From Woeseiaceae bacterium (GTDB lineage Bacteria; Pseudomonadota; Gammaproteobacteria; Steroidobacterales; Woeseiaceae), in contig WVYQ01000034.1 of NCBI GenBank assembly GCA_011772865.1, positions 154,572 to 212,584 of the forward strand: a DNA stretch of 58,013 bases. Reading direction: 5' to 3'. Every line of letters starts with the position of its first letter. Position 1 is the stretch's first letter. Shown in pieces: positions 1 through 9,153 of the stretch. The position numbers and the translations under genes are program-made. Below the pieces are notes generated by a model. The model was given only the letters and a program-made list of their open reading frames with translations, made no database searches and was not told the DNA's origin.

Positions 1-431
1 GCCCGCTCTGTTTCCTCGTCGATCGACTGGTAGTCGATCCAGCGGTAACCGTGGCTCGCGATCTCCCAGTCCGCTTCCTGCATTGCCGCTACGGCTTCGG
101 GGTTCCTGTCCATCGCCATCGCAACCCCGAATACCGTGACTGGAAATTCCCGCTCGGTGAACAGCCGGTGCAACCGCCAGAACCCGGCGCGGGCGCCATA
201 CTCGTAGAGCGATTCCATGTTCATGTGACGCTGGCCCTGGACAGGCACGGCACCAACGATGTCGGACAGGAATGCCTCGGATGCGGCGTCGCCGTGCAGA
301 ACGCAGCTCTCACCACCCTCCTCGTAGTTCACGACGAACTGCACAGCGACCCTGGCATCGCCTGGCCAGTCCGCCGCAGGCGGATGGCCGTGATAGCCAC
401 GCAGGTCCCTCGGGTATCGTTCATCGCCCAT
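1..431 (-). CDS. puuE: Allantoinase PuuE, polysaccharide-deacetylase type (N-terminal part, cut by window edge)
   Basis: Reading the minus strand from an ATG at 431 gives 143 residues without a stop up to the window edge. The protein begins MGDERYPRDL and contains VQFVVNYEEGGE, SLYEYGARAGFWR and EIASHGYRWIDYQ, which are hallmarks of the PuuE family: metal-dependent allantoinases of the polysaccharide deacetylase fold that hydrolyse allantoin to allantoate in the cytoplasm. The family usually exceeds 300 residues, so over half lies outside the window. Its ATG overlaps the puuD stop (TGATG), which implies translational coupling and makes it the sixth gene of the purine operon. The gene is not a DAL1-type allantoinase. 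The OHCU decarboxylase expected between HIU hydrolase and allantoinase is not in the window and may lie further left. Confidence 0.88.
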   Translation of the reverse strand, partial: MGDERYPRDLRGYHGHPPAADWPGDARVAVQFVVNYEEGGESCVLHGDAASEAFLSDIVGAVPVQGQRHMNMESLYEYGARAGFWRLHRLFTEREFPVTVFGVAMAMDRNPEAVAAMQEADWEIASHGYRWIDYQSIDEETER

Positions 432-1618
432 CACTGGCTCTCCAGCGACCGGTACCAGCGATCGATCAACTCGCGCTCCGCCTCGCTGATGTTGGTCAGG
501 TTGCCGATCGGCATCACCCGGGTAACGACGGTCTGCTGATGTATCCGCAGGGCCTCGGCGACGATCTGCGCCTCCGTGTCCAGCACGACGCCACCGGGCG
601 CCGCTGGGAACGCCGGGTGCGTGGGCTGGGCCGAATGGCAGGACGTGCAACGGTGCAACACAACAGAACGAACTTCTTCGAACGCGACGGCTTCTCCCGA
701 CGCCGCGCTGGCCCTCGGCGCGATGAGCGCGGCGACCCCGGCCAGCAGCACGCCGGCAAAGATCAGCGGCCAGGGCGAAGCCTTGCCCGAGTGCCGGGCG
801 ACGAAGTAAATGCGGATCAGCGCCCCGGCGAGCGAAATAGCAATCAGGATCGCCCAGTTGTATTCGTGGTTGTAGGTCATGGCGTAGTGATTACTCGTCA
901 TGACAAACAGGACAGGCAGTGTGAAGTAGGTATTGTGTACCGAACGCTGCTTGGCCCTGATGCCGTCTTGTGCGTCCGGCGCCTCACCTCTCTCCGCGGC
1001 TGCAACCATGCGCTTCTGTCCCGGGATAATGACGAAGAACACGTTGGCCACCATGATCGTGCCGAGCACCGTGCCAAAATGGATATACGCCCCGCGCCCG
1101 CTGAACAGCTCGCAAAGTCCCCAGGCGAGAACCCCGGTCAACACGAACAGGACGCTGGCGAACAGCCCTTCGTTTTCGCCGAGCCGGGACTTGCACAGCA
1201 GATCGTAGACCAGCCAGCTGACAACGATGATGCCTGCGGCCAGGGCTACAGCCGCGACCGGTGACAACTCGGCGACGGCCGGATCGATCAGGTACACCTG
1301 CGCCCCGTACCAGTAGACGAGTACGAGCAGGAACATGCCCGAGAGCCATGTCGAGTAGGCCTCCCACTTGAACCAGTGCAGCGTCTCCGGAATTCGCGGC
1401 GGCGCAACCTGGTATTTCTGCGCATGATAGAAGCCGCCACCGTGGACCGACCAGACCTCCCCGCCGACGCCCATGTCCGCGTCAGAGGACGACTTCGGCG
1501 CCTCTAGATGATCATCGAGCCAGATGAAATAGAACGAAGCTCCGATCCATGCGATCCCGGTAATGAAATGCACCCAGCGTGCAAGCAGGTTCAGCCAATC
1601 GACAACATACGCTTCCAT
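431..1618 (-). CDS. puuD: Urate hydroxylase PuuD, membrane protein with C-terminal cytochrome c domain
   Basis: The 395-residue protein starts with a PuuD-type membrane domain (WVHFITGIAWIGASFYFIWLD, then several hydrophobic segments up to about residue 300) and ends in a small haem domain with CTSCH at 324-328 and a likely axial Met at 369 (VMPIGNLTN). PuuD proteins oxidise urate to 5-hydroxyisourate without a soluble urate oxidase and pass electrons to the respiratory chain through the cytochrome domain. The gene sits one base after xdhC and overlaps puuE, so urate made by XDH is consumed by the next gene product. HIU, its product, is the substrate of the first gene of the operon (uraH). 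The transmembrane and haem portions both look intact. The C-terminal domain must face the periplasm for haem attachment. Confidence 0.93.
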   Translation of the reverse strand: MEAYVVDWLNLLARWVHFITGIAWIGASFYFIWLDDHLEAPKSSSDADMGVGGEVWSVHGGGFYHAQKYQVAPPRIPETLHWFKWEAYSTWLSGMFLLVLVYWYGAQVYLIDPAVAELSPVAAVALAAGIIVVSWLVYDLLCKSRLGENEGLFASVLFVLTGVLAWGLCELFSGRGAYIHFGTVLGTIMVANVFFVIIPGQKRMVAAAERGEAPDAQDGIRAKQRSVHNTYFTLPVLFVMTSNHYAMTYNHEYNWAILIAISLAGALIRIYFVARHSGKASPWPLIFAGVLLAGVAALIAPRASAASGEAVAFEEVRSVVLHRCTSCHSAQPTHPAFPAAPGGVVLDTEAQIVAEALRIHQQTVVTRVMPIGNLTNISEAERELIDRWYRSLESQ

Positions 1619-1619
1619 G

Positions 1620-2669
1620 CTAGCGGCGTCTCTTCAGTGGCCGCACATTGGCCGGGAATTTCGGCTCAGCGGCCCGGTTCACGCGTTCCCAGGCCTGCAG
1701 GACCTCGGCAGCCGCGGCGACGGCAATCTCGGCGGGTTTCTTGCCCGTGATCCCGTCGACGCCAATCGGGCACACGAGCTGCTCGATATCGCGCTCCTGC
1801 ATGCCTTCTGCCCGAAAACGCTTCTCGAACCGCCGCCGTTTGCTGATGGACCCGATCAGCCCGCAGTAAACGGCATCACCACGACGGAGAATGCGGTTGC
1901 AGATCTCGTAGTCGATCGCGTGGCTATGTGTCATGACAAGAAAGCAGCTCCCCGGCGGCATCGCGGCAACTTCGAGCGCTGGCTCGGACGACTCTATCGC
2001 TCGCACATTGGCCGGCGTGTCGCGGAAAATGTTGCGACGGCTATCGATCCAGCGCACGTTGCAATCAAGTGCGGACAGGGATCGCACGACGGCCGACCCG
2101 ACATGCCCGGCGCCGAACACGGCAATGTTGAAGTCGGTACCCACGACATCCTCGAAGAACCAGTCGCCAATGCGATGTGCGCGCCGGCCCGTCTCGAGAC
2201 CCTCACGTGCCGTCGTAACGACGTCGGGCTGCGCCGTAGCCGCGTCACCGAAGGCATCGGTGGTCGTAATGATGCATTTGTCGGTGTCACCCCTGAGGTG
2301 CGTTACGATCACAGCGGGCTCGCGCTGGCCGTGCAAGGTCCTGAGATCACGCAGCCAGCCCGGTAACCGGCTTGCGATCGGCTCAAACAGGATATCCACG
2401 ACGCCACCGCAGCACTGCCCCATCGACGATCCGAGCGGAAACTTGCGCAAGGCCGGAGTCTCGTCGTCCCCGAGCATGCCTGCGGCGATCCGCGTGCACT
2501 GGTACTCGAGTTGTCCGCCACCGATCGTGCCGATCGTTGCATCCGCTGAAACGATCATCTTGGCCCCGACCTCGCGCGGAGCAGAGCCGCGAATTCCGGC
2601 GACGGTTACGAGCACTGCTCGCTCGCCGGCAGCAGTCAGGTCGCAGAGCTCGTCGATCCATTCATTCAT
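1620..2669 (-). CDS. xdhC: Xanthine dehydrogenase accessory protein XdhC
   Basis: The product of 349 residues starts MNEWIDELCD. The N-terminal XdhC/CoxI domain shows AVLVTVAGIRGSAPREVGAKM and GTIGGGQLEYQC, and the C-terminal Rossmann domain shows VFGAGHVGSAVV and CPIGVDGITGKKPAEIAVA. XdhC binds and sulfurates the molybdenum cofactor and loads it into XdhB. I chose the ATG at 2669 because it overlaps the xdhB stop (ATGA) and removes a long unrelated N-terminal extension that is antisense-like sequence. The order xdhA-xdhB-xdhC is the standard bacterial arrangement. Confidence 0.94.
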   Translation of the reverse strand: MNEWIDELCDLTAAGERAVLVTVAGIRGSAPREVGAKMIVSADATIGTIGGGQLEYQCTRIAAGMLGDDETPALRKFPLGSSMGQCCGGVVDILFEPIASRLPGWLRDLRTLHGQREPAVIVTHLRGDTDKCIITTTDAFGDAATAQPDVVTTAREGLETGRRAHRIGDWFFEDVVGTDFNIAVFGAGHVGSAVVRSLSALDCNVRWIDSRRNIFRDTPANVRAIESSEPALEVAAMPPGSCFLVMTHSHAIDYEICNRILRRGDAVYCGLIGSISKRRRFEKRFRAEGMQERDIEQLVCPIGVDGITGKKPAEIAVAAAAEVLQAWERVNRAAEPKFPANVRPLKRRR

Positions 2670-4963
2670 CGCTGGCCACCCTCGATCGCCCGCAACACGG
2701 CCTCCGGGGTTGCCGGAGCCTGGAGGTCCGGCAGCGGGCATTCTGCCGTCGCAATCGCGTCGCGTATTGCGTAAAACGCTGAAATGCCCAACATGAGCGG
2801 CGGCTCTCCGACCGCCTTCGAGCGATATATCGTATCCTCGCGATTCGGCGAGTTGTTGAGAAGCTCGACACGAAAGTCGGGGGGCAGGTCGGAGCAGGTC
2901 GGAATCTTGTAGGTCGACGGCGCGTGGGTCGTCAGCTCGCCAGACTCGTTCCAACACAATTCCTCCGAAGTCAGCCAGCCGACGCCTTGTATGAAGCCGC
3001 CTTCTACCTGGCCGAGGTCGACCGCCGGGTTCAGCGAGTCGCCGCAGTCATGCAGGATGTCGGCGCGCAACAAGCGATACTCGCCCGTCAGCGTATCGAC
3101 AATCACTTCCGATACTGCCGCACCGTATGCAAAGTAGAAGAACGGCCGGCCTGAAAACGTCTCGCGATCGTAGTGAATCTTGGGTGTGCGATAGAAACCT
3201 GTCGCCGACATCGACACGCGATTGAACCAGGCCAGCTGAACGATGTCCTCGAAGCCGTGTTTCTCGGTGCCGACGGTAACCATGTCGTTGCCGAAATCGA
3301 TCTTGTTTTCCGCGACATTGAAGTGTGTTGCGGCGAACTCGGTGAGCCGGGCGCGAATCTTCGCAGCCGCCTTTTGAGCGGCCTTGCCATTGATGTCCGA
3401 ACCACTCGAGGCGGCCGTCGCCGACGCGTTCGGCACGCGACTCGTATCGGCCGCGTTGATCCGGATTCTGTCGATACCGATGCCAAGCTCGTCCGCCACG
3501 ACCTGCGCCACCTTGATGTAGAGCCCCTGGCCCATTTCGGTGCCGCCATGATTGAGATGGACGCTGCCGTCCTTGTAGACGTGCACGAGAGCACCTGCCT
3601 GGTTCAGGTGTGTCGCGGTGAATGAGATCCCGAACTTGACCGGTGTCAGCGCGATGCCGCGCTTCAGGATCGTACTCCGCGCATTGAAGTTACGCACAGC
3701 CGTGCGCCGTTTCTCGTACTTGGCATCCTGCTCGAGCCTGTCGACGATCTCGGTAATGATGTTGTCTTCGAGTTTCTGCCCGTATTGCGTCGTGTCGCGT
3801 TCACCAATGCCATAGAAATTCGCGCGCCTCACCGAAAGCGGGTCTTTTCCGAGCGTACGTGCGATATCGTCGATCACGTACTCGATTGCAAACATGCCCT
3901 GCGGCCCACCGAATCCCCGGAAAGCCGTATTCGATACGGTGTTGGTCTTGCAGCGGTGCGATTCGATGCCGATGTTTTCGAGGAAATACGCGTTGTCGCA
4001 ATGAAACATCGTCCGATCGTTGACCGGACCGGAGAGATCTGCCGATACACCACAGCGCGATGCGAAGGTGAATCGGATGCCGAGAATTTTTCCGTCATCG
4101 TCGAATCCGGCGTCATAGTCGATGACAAAGTCGTGTCGCTTTCCCGTCATGATCATGTCGTCGTCACGGTCAAGCCTGAGCTTGCACGCCCTGCCCGTCT
4201 TCACGGCCATCAAGGCGGCGATGCAGGCTATCGTCGCTGCCTGGCTTTCCTTGCCACCAAAGCCGCCGCCCATCCTGCGGCAAATGCAGACAACGTCCTT
4301 TGCCTCAAGGCCTGTTGCCGCTGCAACCAGGTTTTGAACCTCGTCGGGGTGCTGAGTTGAACTGTAGACCGTCAGCGTATGGTCCTCGCCCGGCACGGCC
4401 ATCGCGACGTGGCCTTCCAGATAAAACTGATCCTGGCCCCCGAGATCGAGCCGCCGTTGGACCCTGTTCGGCGCTTCGGCCAGCGCCTGCTCAGGGTTAC
4501 CGCGTTGCAGGGTTTCACTGGGCAACACGAACGATCCCTTTTCGACCGCCGTGTCGGTATCGAGAATCGGGTCGAGTTCTTCGTACTCGATGCCTGCCCG
4601 CCTGGCCGCCTTGCGCGCCTGGTCGACGTTTTCAGCGGCGACCGCGAATATCGGCTGTCCGGCATACTCGACAACGTCGGGATTGAATATCTTCTCGTCG
4701 TGAACGATCGGCCCGCAATTATTCTCGCCCGGGATATCGGCAGCCGTGTAGACCGCGACGACACCATCGGCCGCAAGAACGTCCGCAAGATCGAGGTTCG
4801 CGATCTTCGCGTGCGCCCTGGCGCTCATTCCTACAGCCATGTGCAGCAGTCCGCGCGGCTCTGGCAGATCGTCCGTATATGCGGCGCTCCCCGACACGTG
4901 CATCCGAGCACTGTCGTGGGCCAGGGGCTTGCCCGATACTGTTGCGCTACCGGCCATACGCAT
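2666..4963 (-). CDS. xdhB: Xanthine dehydrogenase molybdopterin-binding (large) subunit XdhB
   Basis: The 765-residue protein carries the aldehyde oxidase/xanthine dehydrogenase hammerhead and molybdopterin domains. Visible signatures are GGQDQFYLEGH, MGGGFGGKE, FRGFGGPQG, a QG-rich cofactor loop and near the C-terminus AVGEPPLMLG, whose Glu is the catalytic base of the family. With XdhA it oxidises hypoxanthine and xanthine to urate in the cytoplasm with NAD+ as acceptor. The reading frame overlaps the end of xdhA by 17 bases if the ATG at 4963 is used, or 11 bases from the ATG at 4957 (MAGSATV), and the stop overlaps xdhC. No key residue appears lost. Members of this family also include other purine or aldehyde hydroxylases, but the neighbours PuuD, UraH and PuuE settle the substrate. 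Confidence 0.95.
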   Translation of the reverse strand: MRMAGSATVSGKPLAHDSARMHVSGSAAYTDDLPEPRGLLHMAVGMSARAHAKIANLDLADVLAADGVVAVYTAADIPGENNCGPIVHDEKIFNPDVVEYAGQPIFAVAAENVDQARKAARRAGIEYEELDPILDTDTAVEKGSFVLPSETLQRGNPEQALAEAPNRVQRRLDLGGQDQFYLEGHVAMAVPGEDHTLTVYSSTQHPDEVQNLVAAATGLEAKDVVCICRRMGGGFGGKESQAATIACIAALMAVKTGRACKLRLDRDDDMIMTGKRHDFVIDYDAGFDDDGKILGIRFTFASRCGVSADLSGPVNDRTMFHCDNAYFLENIGIESHRCKTNTVSNTAFRGFGGPQGMFAIEYVIDDIARTLGKDPLSVRRANFYGIGERDTTQYGQKLEDNIITEIVDRLEQDAKYEKRRTAVRNFNARSTILKRGIALTPVKFGISFTATHLNQAGALVHVYKDGSVHLNHGGTEMGQGLYIKVAQVVADELGIGIDRIRINAADTSRVPNASATAASSGSDINGKAAQKAAAKIRARLTEFAATHFNVAENKIDFGNDMVTVGTEKHGFEDIVQLAWFNRVSMSATGFYRTPKIHYDRETFSGRPFFYFAYGAAVSEVIVDTLTGEYRLLRADILHDCGDSLNPAVDLGQVEGGFIQGVGWLTSEELCWNESGELTTHAPSTYKIPTCSDLPPDFRVELLNNSPNREDTIYRSKAVGEPPLMLGISAFYAIRDAIATAECPLPDLQAPATPEAVLRAIEGGQR

Positions 4964-6467
4964 ACACCGTCTGTTCTACCTCACCAAGGGTTTCGAGGTA
5001 AAAGCGGCGCAATAAATTCTGCGCCGCGCGCAGGCGGTAGCCCGCCGATGCGCGCATGTCGGAAATTGGCTCGAAGTCCTGCGCAAGCCCCTTACAGGCC
5101 GCTGCGATCGTCTCTTCGTTCCACAACTTGCCGGCAACCGCGGACTCGCAGTTCTCGGCTCGCCGGACTGTCGTCGCCATGCCGCCACAGGCCATACGAA
5201 AAGTGACGACGCGATCGCCATCGAGCTCGAGGCAGTACGCGTTGCAGACCGCCGAGATATCCTGGTCGAAGCGCTTGGAGAGTTTGTGGCTGCGCAGGAG
5301 TACATCATCACCCAGCACGGGTACATGAACCGATTCGACAAACTCCGCCTCGCGCAGATCCTTGACCTGGTAGTCGAGATAGAACGCGTCGAGCGGCACC
5401 TCGCGCCGGCTGCGGCCGCGGCGAAGGGTCAGCGTCGTCCCCGCAACCATCAGGGCCGGCATCGCATCGCCGATCGGCGATCCGTTTGCGATGTTGCCGC
5501 CGAGTGTGCCGGCATTGCGTATCGGCGGAGAAGCAAATCGCCGAAACAGCTCGTCGAGACCCGGGTATTGCTCGACAATCAACACCATCGCGTCGGCAAG
5601 AGATACCGCCGCGCCGATATCGATGTGCGTGGCGGTGGCATTGACCTCGTTGAGCTCGGCGACCCGGCCTGTGTAAATCACGGTATCAAGCTCGCGGTGC
5701 TGCTTCGTCACCCACAGGCCGATATCCGTCCCTCCGGCGAGTATCGTCGCATCGGGATGGCTGGCGAGGAGTCCGGCGAGTTCGTCGGATGTCAACGGCG
5801 CGAAAAACCTTTTGCCGGAACCTTGAAACTGCAAGCCGGTCGTGCGTGAAAGCTGCTTGAGCCGCTCGATACGGTCCCCCGGCGGCGGCAGTTTTTTCGC
5901 AGCAGCCGGTTGTCGCAACCAGTCGGTATCCACACCGTGGTCGTACATCGCCTCGGCCGCCGAGATTATGGGCCTGTAGCCAGTGCACCGGCACAGGTTG
6001 CCTGCGAGCGCATCGTCGATTTCCTGTCGTGATGGCTTGGGGTTGGTCTTGTACAGCGCGAACAATGACATCACAAAGCCGGGTGTGCAAAAGCCGCACT
6101 GCGAGCCATGGTGTTCGACCATGGCCTGCTGTACAGGATGCATTTCTCCATCCCGAACGAGCGACTCGACCGTGATCAGTTCCTTGCCGTCAAGTGTCGG
6201 TAAAAACTGAATACAGGAGTTGACGGCGCGAACTGCGACGTCTTCGCCGTTACGATCCAGCTCGACGATGTTGACAGTGCACGCTCCGCAATCGCCTTCG
6301 GCACAGCCTTCCTTGGTGCCGGTCTTGCCGAGATCCTCGCGCAGGAATTGCAACACCGTCCGCGTCGGATCGACGTCGCGGAGTTCGTACAGCTCCCCGT
6401 CGATAACAAACCGAATGGTGTCGGACGTCGTGTCGATACCGTTAACCCCCTTGACCGTAGCTCTCAA
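4947..6467 (-). CDS. xdhA: Xanthine dehydrogenase small subunit XdhA (2x[2Fe-2S], FAD)
   Basis: The 506-residue subunit has a plant-type ferredoxin domain (C55, C60, C63 in CAEGDCGAC, C85), a second [2Fe-2S] domain (C124 and C127 in CGFC, C159 and C161 in CRC) and from about residue 190 a FAD domain with AGGTDIGLWV and GGNIANGSPIGD. It carries electrons from the molybdenum site of XdhB to FAD and NAD+. The only plausible start is TTG at 6467, whose bases overlap the TGA of uraH (TTGA); there is no ATG or GTG between it and the ferredoxin domain. The rare start codon in a coupling overlap may keep XdhA synthesis tied to translation of uraH. Confidence 0.94.
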   Translation of the reverse strand: MRATVKGVNGIDTTSDTIRFVIDGELYELRDVDPTRTVLQFLREDLGKTGTKEGCAEGDCGACTVNIVELDRNGEDVAVRAVNSCIQFLPTLDGKELITVESLVRDGEMHPVQQAMVEHHGSQCGFCTPGFVMSLFALYKTNPKPSRQEIDDALAGNLCRCTGYRPIISAAEAMYDHGVDTDWLRQPAAAKKLPPPGDRIERLKQLSRTTGLQFQGSGKRFFAPLTSDELAGLLASHPDATILAGGTDIGLWVTKQHRELDTVIYTGRVAELNEVNATATHIDIGAAVSLADAMVLIVEQYPGLDELFRRFASPPIRNAGTLGGNIANGSPIGDAMPALMVAGTTLTLRRGRSRREVPLDAFYLDYQVKDLREAEFVESVHVPVLGDDVLLRSHKLSKRFDQDISAVCNAYCLELDGDRVVTFRMACGGMATTVRRAENCESAVAGKLWNEETIAAACKGLAQDFEPISDMRASAGYRLRAAQNLLRRFYLETLGEVEQTVYAYGR

Positions 6468-6811
6468 CTACCCCGGTACGTCGAGTAGCTCCACGGTGAT
6501 ACCAATAGCGGGACGTGATAGTGCTCGTCGTCGCACATCGCAAAACGAATGACCACCGTCTCAAGAAAGGCCGGGTCGTCGAGTTCCGCACTCCGCGCAC
6601 GGAAATACGCGCCGATGTCGAACTCGAGTTCATACTCGCCAGTTGCGAGCAGCTCGTCGGCAAGCAACGGGTGTTCGCTGCGCCCATCGTCGTTCGTCAC
6701 GGCGGCCGCCTTGAGTTGCCGCCCGCCGTCGAGCGCGTACAGCCTTATATCCACCCCTGAGGCCGGGATGCCGTTCGCAGTATCGAGCACATGTGTCGTG
6801 AGCCGTCCCAT
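6464..6811 (-). CDS. uraH: 5-hydroxyisourate hydrolase (transthyretin-like)
   Basis: A 115-residue protein starting MGRLTTHVLDTANG and ending with the diagnostic YRGS tetrapeptide (TYRGS). LTTHVLDTANG and YHVPLLVSPWSYSTYRGS are family signatures of HIU hydrolases, which open the ring of 5-hydroxyisourate made by PuuD to give OHCU. The length fits the cytoplasmic bacterial family of about 110-120 residues, with no signal peptide. It is the first gene of the xdh-puu operon, so the order of genes is not the order of the pathway. I chose the ATG at 6811; another in-frame ATG at 6820 lies inside a perfect -10 hexamer (see that feature), which argues against it. Confidence 0.94.
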   Translation of the reverse strand: MGRLTTHVLDTANGIPASGVDIRLYALDGGRQLKAAAVTNDDGRSEHPLLADELLATGEYELEFDIGAYFRARSAELDDPAFLETVVIRFAMCDDEHYHVPLLVSPWSYSTYRGS

Positions 6812-6818
6812 GAGGACC

Positions 6819-6824
6819 ATTATA
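6819..6824 (-). promoter_or_regulatory. Candidate -10 element (TATAAT) of the uraH-xdh-puu operon
   Basis: The minus strand reads TATAAT, a perfect sigma-70 -10 hexamer, ending seven bases before the uraH ATG at 6811. Transcription would begin close to 6811-6813, so the message would be leaderless or almost so. That fits the absence of a Shine-Dalgarno sequence before this ATG. No convincing -35 hexamer is visible 16-18 bases upstream, so activation by a protein is possible. The site lies in the 66-base gap that also holds the start of the divergent GMC operon. Confidence 0.4.
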
Positions 6825-6877
6825 CGTTCGTGTGCTACTGTCTTGCCTCGTCCATTTTCGAATAAAACAATAACAAG

Positions 6878-7486
6878 GTGGGTACTCGCGTGAGCCCAGA
6901 AGACCTGTCCCGACGGATGTTCCTGAAGTCCTCCGGCGCACTTGCCGGAGCGAGCTATTTGCGCATCCTGGCACCGGGACTTGCTGTCATTGCGCAAGCC
7001 GCCTGTACGGCGCGGGACGCGGAAGCGCCGTTTGCCGTCCTGGGCGCCGAAGAGGCTCGTGACTTTGCAGCCATCGCCGCGCGAATCATTCCGACCACCG
7101 ACACGCCCGGCGCAACCGAAGCTGGCGTGATCCACTTCATCGACCGCGCGTTCGGCGCTGAAATGAGTGGCCAGCTCGAATTTGCCCGAAACAGCATGAC
7201 TGAGTTCAATAACGCCCTCAGGGGCAAACATGGAGACACGGCGCGGCTCGATGAGCTCGACGAAGAGACGCAGGACGATTTCCTCACGTCCCAGGAACAA
7301 ACGCCGCTGTTCAACATGGTCCGGACGATGACGATTTTCGGCTTCTTCGCCATGGAAAAATACGGCGGCAACAAGGGCAAGGTCGGATGGGATCTCCTCG
7401 GTTTCGACGGCAATCACGGGCCCTGGACCTACCCGTTCGGCTATTACGATGCCGAGGTGCACGGGGGCACCAACGATGGCGAGTAA
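6878..7486 (+). CDS. Gluconate 2-dehydrogenase subunit 3 family protein with Tat-like signal
   Basis: The 202-residue product has a twin-arginine-like N-terminus (SRRMFLKSSGALAGASYL) and then the body of the gluconate 2-dehydrogenase subunit 3 family (AIAARIIPTTDTPGATEAGVIHFID). Subunit 3 proteins accompany FAD-dependent GMC dehydrogenases and assist their folding and Tat export as a complex. The next gene is such a GMC flavoprotein and overlaps this one by 11 bases. Two GTG starts are possible, 6878 and 6890; an AAGGTG stretch at 6875-6880 is well placed as ribosome binding site for 6890, which would shorten the protein by four residues. No cytochrome c subunit gene follows, unlike classical three-subunit gluconate dehydrogenases. 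Confidence 0.85.
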   Translation: MGTRVSPEDLSRRMFLKSSGALAGASYLRILAPGLAVIAQAACTARDAEAPFAVLGAEEARDFAAIAARIIPTTDTPGATEAGVIHFIDRAFGAEMSGQLEFARNSMTEFNNALRGKHGDTARLDELDEETQDDFLTSQEQTPLFNMVRTMTIFGFFAMEKYGGNKGKVGWDLLGFDGNHGPWTYPFGYYDAEVHGGTNDGE

Positions 7487-9140
7487 GACGTTCGATACTC
7501 GCAAGGAAGTCGACTTCGTTGTCATCGGGTCCGGCTCTGCCGGCGGGATTCTCGCCAAAGAGTTGTCGACCGCAGGCTTTTCCACGGTCGTGCTGGAACA
7601 AGGCCCCTATCGCAATGCCGCCGACTTCACCCACGATGAATATTCGGTCTTGATCCAGTCGGAACTTCTCGGCGGCGGCAATGACGTGCATGGCCAGACG
7701 TTTCGCCATTACGAACACGAGACTGCCGGGCCGCCACGGGACCGCATTACACCAATCCGATACGCGCCTGGCGTCGGCGGCAGCAGTGTCCATTTCACGG
7801 CGAATTTCTGGCGGCTGCGGCCCGTGGACTTTCAGGAGCGCAGCCTGATCGGCCCGATTTCGGGCACGAATTTTACGGACTGGCCGATCACCTACGAGGA
7901 ACTCGAGCCCTATTACACGAGGGTCGACTGGGAGATCGGCGTATCCGGCGCGCCGGGGCCTTTCGACGCCCCTCGTTCGAAGCCGTTTCCGATGCCACCG
8001 ATGCCGATCAAGTCGTCAGGCGTGCTCATGGAAAAGGCCGCGGCGGAGCTGGGTTGGCATGCCCAGCCGGAGCCGCATGCCATCCTGTCGCAGCCTCACA
8101 ACGGACGTGCGGGCTGCGTGAGTTGCGGTTACTGCATGTGGTTCGGCTGCGAGGCCGGCGCGAAATCGTCGACGCTCGTCGCCATGATTCCACTTGCCGA
8201 AGCCAGTGGTAACTGCGAGATCCGTCCCGAGTCGACCGTCATCCGCATTGACACGGACGACCGGGGACGCGCCAGCGAAGTCGTTTACCTCGACAGGGAC
8301 GGCGTCGAACAGGCGCAAAAGACCAAAGCTGTCGTACTGTCGGCCAACGGCGCCGAGTCGGCGAGACTGCTGTTGATGTCGGCCAGCCCGCAACACCCCG
8401 ATGGCCTGGCCAATTCGAGCGGTTTTGTCGGCCGTAACCTGATGTTCAACCAGCACTCCCTCGCGACCGGCGTCTACGAGCACCCGCTCAACGACTACAA
8501 GGGCGTGCAGGTCTCGCGCATCATTCATGACTTTTACGATACTGACGAGAAACGTGGTTTCTACGGCGGGGGTGGCATCGATGCCCGGCCGCTGTTTTCA
8601 GCGACGCCGATATTCCATGCCCTGCTCGGCACCGACCCGAACGCGCCGCGGTGGGGCAAGGGCTACAAAGACGTCCTGGCGCATGATTTCACAAGGACAC
8701 TGTGTTTCGTCGGCAGTAACACGTCTCTCGCGATGGATCGAAATAACGTGACGCTTGACCCTGAGAGCAAAGACGCGTCGGGGCGCCCTGCGATTCGGCT
8801 GACCTACATGGATCACGATGACGATCTCGCAACGGCGGCATTTTTCGAAGATCGCTGCGCCGAGTTGCACGATGCGGCCGGCGCGATGAAGATGTGGCGC
8901 TTCGGAATCCGCCCGAACACCGGCGGCGAACACCTGCTCGGCACCTGCCGCATGGGTAATGATCCGGCGACATCCGTCGTCGACAGCAAACATCGCAGTC
9001 ACGACGTGCCCAATTTGTTCATCTGTGACGGTAGCAGCATGGTGACGTCGGGCCGCGGACAGCCGACCATGACAATCATGGCGCTGGCGTTCCGGGCGGC
9101 GGATCACATCAAGGCGGCGGCAGGCGCCGGCGAAATCTAA
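7476..9140 (+). CDS. GMC-family FAD-dependent oxidoreductase (dehydrogenase large subunit)
   Basis: The 554-residue protein has an N-terminal dinucleotide fold (DFVVIGSGSAGGILAKEL), a GMC substrate domain and the C-terminal GMC_oxred_C segment (HLLGTCRMG, then a GRGQPTMTIMALAFRAADHI end). GMC dehydrogenases oxidise alcohols or sugar acids with FAD. The ATG at 7476 overlaps the end of the subunit 3 gene. The protein has no signal peptide of its own, as expected if it is co-exported with the Tat signal of its partner. A cluster of cysteines near CVSCGYCMWFGCEAGA (around residue 220) is of the kind seen in the gluconate/sorbitol dehydrogenase branch. The substrate cannot be told from the sequence. 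Confidence 0.88.
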   Translation: MASKTFDTRKEVDFVVIGSGSAGGILAKELSTAGFSTVVLEQGPYRNAADFTHDEYSVLIQSELLGGGNDVHGQTFRHYEHETAGPPRDRITPIRYAPGVGGSSVHFTANFWRLRPVDFQERSLIGPISGTNFTDWPITYEELEPYYTRVDWEIGVSGAPGPFDAPRSKPFPMPPMPIKSSGVLMEKAAAELGWHAQPEPHAILSQPHNGRAGCVSCGYCMWFGCEAGAKSSTLVAMIPLAEASGNCEIRPESTVIRIDTDDRGRASEVVYLDRDGVEQAQKTKAVVLSANGAESARLLLMSASPQHPDGLANSSGFVGRNLMFNQHSLATGVYEHPLNDYKGVQVSRIIHDFYDTDEKRGFYGGGGIDARPLFSATPIFHALLGTDPNAPRWGKGYKDVLAHDFTRTLCFVGSNTSLAMDRNNVTLDPESKDASGRPAIRLTYMDHDDDLATAAFFEDRCAELHDAAGAMKMWRFGIRPNTGGEHLLGTCRMGNDPATSVVDSKHRSHDVPNLFICDGSSMVTSGRGQPTMTIMALAFRAADHIKAAAGAGEI

Positions 9141-9153
9141 CCTGGAGATTGCA

